64,000 bases of DNA from Anaerostipes faecalis. GTDB lineage: Bacteria > Bacillota > Clostridia > Lachnospirales > Lachnospiraceae. The translations under genes and the position numbers were made by a program. Each line of letters begins with the position of its first letter. Positions within the stretch are counted from its first letter, which is position 1. A model generated the notes under the pieces. It saw only the letters and a list, made by a program, of their open reading frames with translations, did not search any database and had not been told where the DNA came from. Shown here one piece after another: positions 60,786-64,000 of the stretch. Location: the NCBI RefSeq assembly GCF_018982945.1, contig NZ_JABRXE010000003.1:124001-188000 (forward strand), in the 5' to 3' direction.

Positions 60786-61463
60786 CTAATCTTTCCATTT
60801 TTCTTCTAAACGTGCCGCCAAAAGGGATACAGGATAACAGATAATAAAATACAAAAAGAAAATCACCCCATATATCCATAATGCTGCATCCGGCTTGGTC
60901 AGTCTGGCTGCCTCTATCATCTGCTGACCGATTTTAACAACTTCTACAACTCCAATCAGTACAACCAAAGATGTGGTCTTTATCATTCTGGTAACCAGAT
61001 TCATAGCCTGTGGAATCAATCTTTTCGCTGCCTGTGGAATTAGAATATATAAATAAATCTGTGTATTGGTAAGTCCCAATGCTTTCCCGCTTTCACTTTG
61101 ATGTACGGGAATGGATTCAAGAGCTCCTCGAACCAGATCTCCCATTTCGGCTGTTCCCCAAAGTACAAAAACAATCACAGAGGCCAGTTCGCCGCCTAAA
61201 TCCCATCCCAGATGCTTTGCTGTGCCAAAGTAAACCAGAAACAGTAAAACCAGCTGTGGCATAATCCTGATAAATTCCAGATATACTTTCGTAATTCCCT
61301 TGATAACAGGATTTTTAAGCATCATAATGACTCCCAGGACAATCCCCAATATTATGGAAAAGAAAACGGAAATCAGCGAAATCCTGATGGTTACCCATAA
61401 ACCACCCATAAGTCTTATAAAATTGTCTCCTTGAAATAGAACACTAATCCCCAGATCCTGCAA
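60786..61463 (-). CDS. Amino-acid ABC transporter permease (second)
   Basis: The 225-residue HisM/GlnP-type permease has about five TM helices and the EAA-like coupling motif [29 protein letters not shown] (about residues 130-158). It overlaps the upstream permease gene by 20 bp. Two different permeases imply a heterodimeric channel. It inserts next to the shared ATPase and lipoprotein. Confidence 0.94.
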   Translation of the reverse strand: MQDLGISVLFQGDNFIRLMGGLWVTIRISLISVFFSIILGIVLGVIMMLKNPVIKGITKVYLEFIRIMPQLVLLFLVYFGTAKHLGWDLGGELASVIVFVLWGTAEMGDLVRGALESIPVHQSESGKALGLTNTQIYLYILIPQAAKRLIPQAMNLVTRMIKTTSLVVLIGVVEVVKIGQQMIEAARLTKPDAALWIYGVIFFLYFIICYPVSLLAARLEEKWKD

Positions 61464-62103
61464 AACGAAGTCTCCTTTCCAGATAAGTAAAAATTATGGA
61501 AATTGGTAATAAAAGAATCAAATAGGATACCACAAGCATCAATAATGCTTCATCGGTTTTATAATATAATCCTATTAAGTCTTTTGCCACATGCATCAAA
61601 TCTGCCAGTGCAACAATACTAAACACTGAAGTTTCCTTGATTAAAAAAATAACATTTGCACCGATTCCCGGAACTGCCACTGCAGCAGCCTGCGGCAATA
61701 AAATATAAAAGAATACCTGCTTTTTAGTAAGTCCCAGACTCAATCCGCTTTCTGTCTGTATTTTATCCACAGCCTCCATACCGCTTCGAAATGCTTCTGC
61801 CATATAACTTCCACCTAAAAAAATCAGCCCGGCAGCAGCACAGGTTTCTGAATCTAATATAATTCCCATTTTAGGAAGTCCAAAATACAGAAAAAACAAC
61901 TGAATCAGAAGTGGCGTATTTCTTGATAATTCAATATAAATCCCTACAACCTTTGCTATAACCGGAACCTTATAGTAACGAATAATTCCGCAAAAAAGGC
62001 CTACGGCTAAAGAACCTATGATTCCAATGCAGGCAATTTTCATGGTAAGAAAGGCTGCTTCTTTATATAGACCACTATACTGCATTATAAAATTCCAGTC
62101 CAA
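61444..62103 (-). CDS. Amino-acid ABC transporter permease (first)
   Basis: The 219-residue HisQ/GlnP-type permease has five TM helices and the coupling motif TESGLSLGLTKKQVFFYILL followed by PQAAAVAVPG. It is the first gene of the operon. The start is TTG with GAGGTGATAG upstream; no better ATG is in frame. A good SigA promoter lies about 40 nt before it. Confidence 0.94.
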   Translation of the reverse strand: MDWNFIMQYSGLYKEAAFLTMKIACIGIIGSLAVGLFCGIIRYYKVPVIAKVVGIYIELSRNTPLLIQLFFLYFGLPKMGIILDSETCAAAGLIFLGGSYMAEAFRSGMEAVDKIQTESGLSLGLTKKQVFFYILLPQAAAVAVPGIGANVIFLIKETSVFSIVALADLMHVAKDLIGLYYKTDEALLMLVVSYLILLLPISIIFTYLERRLRFAGSGD

Positions 62104-62144
62104 ACTATCACCTCATCTTTTCATATAAATCAGATATGAATAAT

Positions 62145-62173
62145 AATATATTCTTTTTGTTATAAAAAGTCAA
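62145..62173 (-). promoter_or_regulatory. SigA promoter of the amino-acid ABC operon
   Basis: Minus-strand TTGACT (5/6) and TATATT (5/6) are separated by exactly 17 nt. No riboswitch or T-box was recognised in the short leader. Confidence 0.7.
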
Positions 62174-62199
62174 GTCCTTATTATATTCTTATTCAAGAC

Positions 62200-62229
62200 T
62201 AACAAGGTCTTTCCTAATGAACTAAAAAA
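62200..62229 (+). repeat. Right-end remnant of the repeat (copy I)
   Basis: AACAAGGTCTTTCCTAATGA followed by ACTAAAAAA matches the right end of copy E (AACAAGATTTTTCCTAATGA, then AATAAAAAA). It again abuts a terminator, that of the translation-factor gene. Confidence 0.6.
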
Positions 62230-62265
62230 GGATATATAAAATATCATAATTTCATACATCCTTTT
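62224..62265 (-). terminator. Terminator of the translation factor-NYN fusion gene
   Basis: On the minus strand AAAAGGAT-GTAT pairs with ATATATCCTTTT (imperfect), followed by TTTTTT. It lies about 30 nt after the stop codon. Confidence 0.65.
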
Positions 62266-62296
62266 GTGTTCTTTTCAGTTTTATCGTTGCCGTTTC

Positions 62297-64000
62297 TTAA
62301 TTATTGTTATCAGACAATTTATCTAGTTCTTCTTTGGAGATGACATCCATCAGATAATTTTTTGATGTCACCTGATTCTCCATGTATTCTTCCCGCAGCT
62401 GCCGGCTGGCTTCTTCTATATCTTTTTTAAATTCTCTGGCAGATAACAAACGGCACCCCTGTCCCCGGATAATAATCTGCTCCAGCCCATCAGAAGTTGC
62501 CACTGTCACATCATATTTACGTCCATGCTCATGAGCAAACTTTTCAATATACTGATCTGCAGTCTCAGCTTCTTTCGTATATACTATATGGATATTATGA
62601 TAATCTAAAACCTCAGTATCATGTCCCTTTACTCTGTATGCATCAAAGACAACTATCAGTTCCATTCTTTTTATTCCCTGATAATTACAAAGCAAATCCA
62701 TTAGCTTTCCACGGGCAGCATCAATATTTTCATCTGCCAGTTCCTTTAAATCCTTCCAGGCATAAATAATATTATATCCATCCACCAGCAGATATTTTTT
62801 AGACATATCTCTCGTTACAGATGACTTAACTGCAGATGATCTGTAATCTTCTGCTTTTCTCTGGATTTTCTTCTTTTTCCATTTGCTTTTATTATGCTGA
62901 TTTGCATAATAAGTCTGTTCAAGAATCCTGTCTATTTCCTCTGTATCAATGGTTTCTTCTTCAATATATGCTCTACGTTGTGCCAGTGTATCTTCTTTTT
63001 CATCTGTTTCCCGACTTGAATCCATCAGTACACTTTCCAAATGCATATGATCCTTCACCTGATTCCATGGTACATAATAACCTGCTCCATGAGAACAAAA
63101 TACAGAACCTGATGGATTGTCTGTATCTCCATCCGGGTCATATCCTGTAGCAGCAATAACCTCATCTGCATTATGACATAATTCATAACCTTTTAGATCA
63201 CAAAACAACCTTCCCGTTCCTTTTGTATAGGCAATGACTTCTTTTTGATAATCCTGCATACATGCCACCGGTGCTGTTCCTGTTAAAACAGACATTTCAC
63301 CTTCCGTTTCCGGTGTTTCAAAAGCTCCATGCATTTTTTCAATATCAGTCATTGCTCTTCCTACCATTGCCTGAGGAATTTCCAGCCGAAATTCATAATA
63401 TGGTTCAAGCAGTACTGATTCAGCCTGCATTAATCCCTGACGAACGGCCCGGTACGTTGCCTGACGGAAATCTCCACCTTCGGTATGTTTTTGATGAGCA
63501 CGTCCTGCCGCCAGTGTGATTTTTATATCTGTAATAGCCGCTCCTGTTAAAACACCCTGATATTCTTTCTCCATTAAATGGGTAATAATCAGTCTCTGCC
63601 AGTTGCGATCCAGATCATCCTCGCTGCACTGTGTATCAATCACAACTCCGCTGCCTCTCTCTCCCGGCTCCATCAGTAAATGTACTTCTGCATAATGACG
63701 CAGTGGTTCAAAGTGTCCCACACCTTCCACAGTATTGGCAATGGTTTCCCTATAAACAATATTCCCTGTGCCAAACTCAACTTCCACACCAAACCGATCC
63801 GAAATCAGACTTCTCAGAATCTCAATCTGTACTTCTCCCATCATCTGTACCTGTATTTCCTGTAAATCCTCTTTCCAGACAATATGGAGCTCTGGTTCTT
63901 CCTCTTCCAGCTGACGAAGTTTTGGAAGCATTGTAGCCGGACTGGCTTCCGGCGGCAGTATCATCTGATATGTAAGCACCGGTTCCAGCACTGGTTCATA
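62297..64000 (-). CDS. TetM/EF-G-like translation factor fused to a YacP/Rae1-like NYN nuclease (5' end outside window)
   Basis: The frame is open to the window edge, so the N-terminal GTPase part is not seen. The visible 567 codons contain EF-G/TetM-like domains III-V (about the first 320 residues: VQMMGEVQIEILRSLISDRF, then domain IV TGAAITDIKITLAAGRAHQK and EGGDFRQATYRAVRQGLMQA, then FCSHGAGYYVPWNQV), a charged linker (about 325-395), and a C-terminal NYN/YacP domain from MSKKYLLVDGYNIIYAW. The four acidic positions of NYN nucleases are present: VDGYN, VVFDAY, ETADQYIE and VATSDG. B. subtilis Rae1/YacP cuts mRNA in the ribosomal A site, so a ribosome-directed nuclease fusion is plausible. 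It should not be called a tetracycline-resistance gene on this evidence. Confidence 0.85.
   Translation of the reverse strand, partial: YEPVLEPVLTYQMILPPEASPATMLPKLRQLEEEEPELHIVWKEDLQEIQVQMMGEVQIEILRSLISDRFGVEVEFGTGNIVYRETIANTVEGVGHFEPLRHYAEVHLLMEPGERGSGVVIDTQCSEDDLDRNWQRLIITHLMEKEYQGVLTGAAITDIKITLAAGRAHQKHTEGGDFRQATYRAVRQGLMQAESVLLEPYYEFRLEIPQAMVGRAMTDIEKMHGAFETPETEGEMSVLTGTAPVACMQDYQKEVIAYTKGTGRLFCDLKGYELCHNADEVIAATGYDPDGDTDNPSGSVFCSHGAGYYVPWNQVKDHMHLESVLMDSSRETDEKEDTLAQRRAYIEEETIDTEEIDRILEQTYYANQHNKSKWKKKKIQRKAEDYRSSAVKSSVTRDMSKKYLLVDGYNIIYAWKDLKELADENIDAARGKLMDLLCNYQGIKRMELIVVFDAYRVKGHDTEVLDYHNIHIVYTKEAETADQYIEKFAHEHGRKYDVTVATSDGLEQIIIRGQGCRLLSAREFKKDIEEASRQLREEYMENQVTSKNYLMDVISKEELDKLSDNNN

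Noticed and set aside
62297-64000. Tetracycline-resistance (TetM/TetO) gene
   Set aside because: Similarity is to the general EF-G/TetM fold; the G domain and the domain IV loops that free tetracycline cannot be judged here, and the fused NYN domain is not part of Tet proteins.

Overview
The window looks like a chromosomal segment of a low-GC, anaerobic, endospore-forming Firmicute, most likely a gut Lachnospiraceae (Clostridia). Evidence: a gerK germinant-receptor operon behind a SigG-like promoter, a SipL-type spore-morphogenesis protein, a CotS-family coat protein, oxygen-sensitive class III ribonucleotide reductase (nrdDG), rubrerythrin, and gene orders typical of Firmicutes (uvrC-hprK-glk-murB-rapZ-whiA-crh; pth-mfd-prsA; ispE-sipL-veg). 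No phage, transposase, integrase, plasmid or CRISPR genes are visible. Most genes are on the minus strand.

Layout. 0-4.4 kb: SNF-type Na+ symporter, a two-component system and a divergent coiled-coil lipoprotein, then tRNA-Thr(CGT). 4.4-11.3 kb: a carbon-regulation/envelope/repair operon that starts at uvrC and ends in a Crh-like HPr lacking the phosphorylatable His15. 11.7-14.6 kb: nrdD-nrdG with tandem NrdR boxes and a long structured leader. 14.6-17.7 kb: gerKA-KB with a half-length gerKC. 18-25.6 kb: GntR regulator, ispE, sipL, veg, and a methionine/folate group (metF, a stand-alone B12 reactivation protein, metH). 25.8-33 kb: ftsH, a PrcB-like lipoprotein, pynP, rubrerythrin behind a near-consensus SigA promoter with a Fur/PerR-like operator, two exported proteins and a coat-protein kinase homologue. 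33-41.5 kb: phosphohexomutase, PrsA-like foldase, mfd, pth, and DAHP synthase (aroF) preceded by a Tyr/Phe-rich leader peptide and an intrinsic terminator, which looks like ribosome-mediated attenuation. 41.5-58.3 kb: YibE/F protein, secreted purple-acid-type phosphatase, two MATE pumps, aminotransferase, HAD phosphatase, an orphan PRD/PTS-domain regulator, an ABC exporter, a NifX-like protein, a PF09818-type ATPase and a SulP transporter. 58.4-64 kb: SGNH hydrolase, an amino-acid ABC importer, and the 3' part of a TetM/EF-G-like translation factor fused to a YacP/Rae1-like NYN nuclease domain, cut by the window edge.

The strongest feature that genes do not explain is a modular, hairpin-rich repeat present as about ten full, partial or degenerate copies (about 11.4, 14.4, 17.8, 25.7, 30.3, 31.3, 41.2, 42.7, 59.0 and 62.2 kb). 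Most recognisable copies start in the poly-A/T tract of an intrinsic terminator, and the central hairpins differ in sequence between copies while keeping the same fold. The copies generate several spurious short ORFs and one mis-extended start (SGNH hydrolase). All functional statements are from reading the sequence; no database search or folding program was run.
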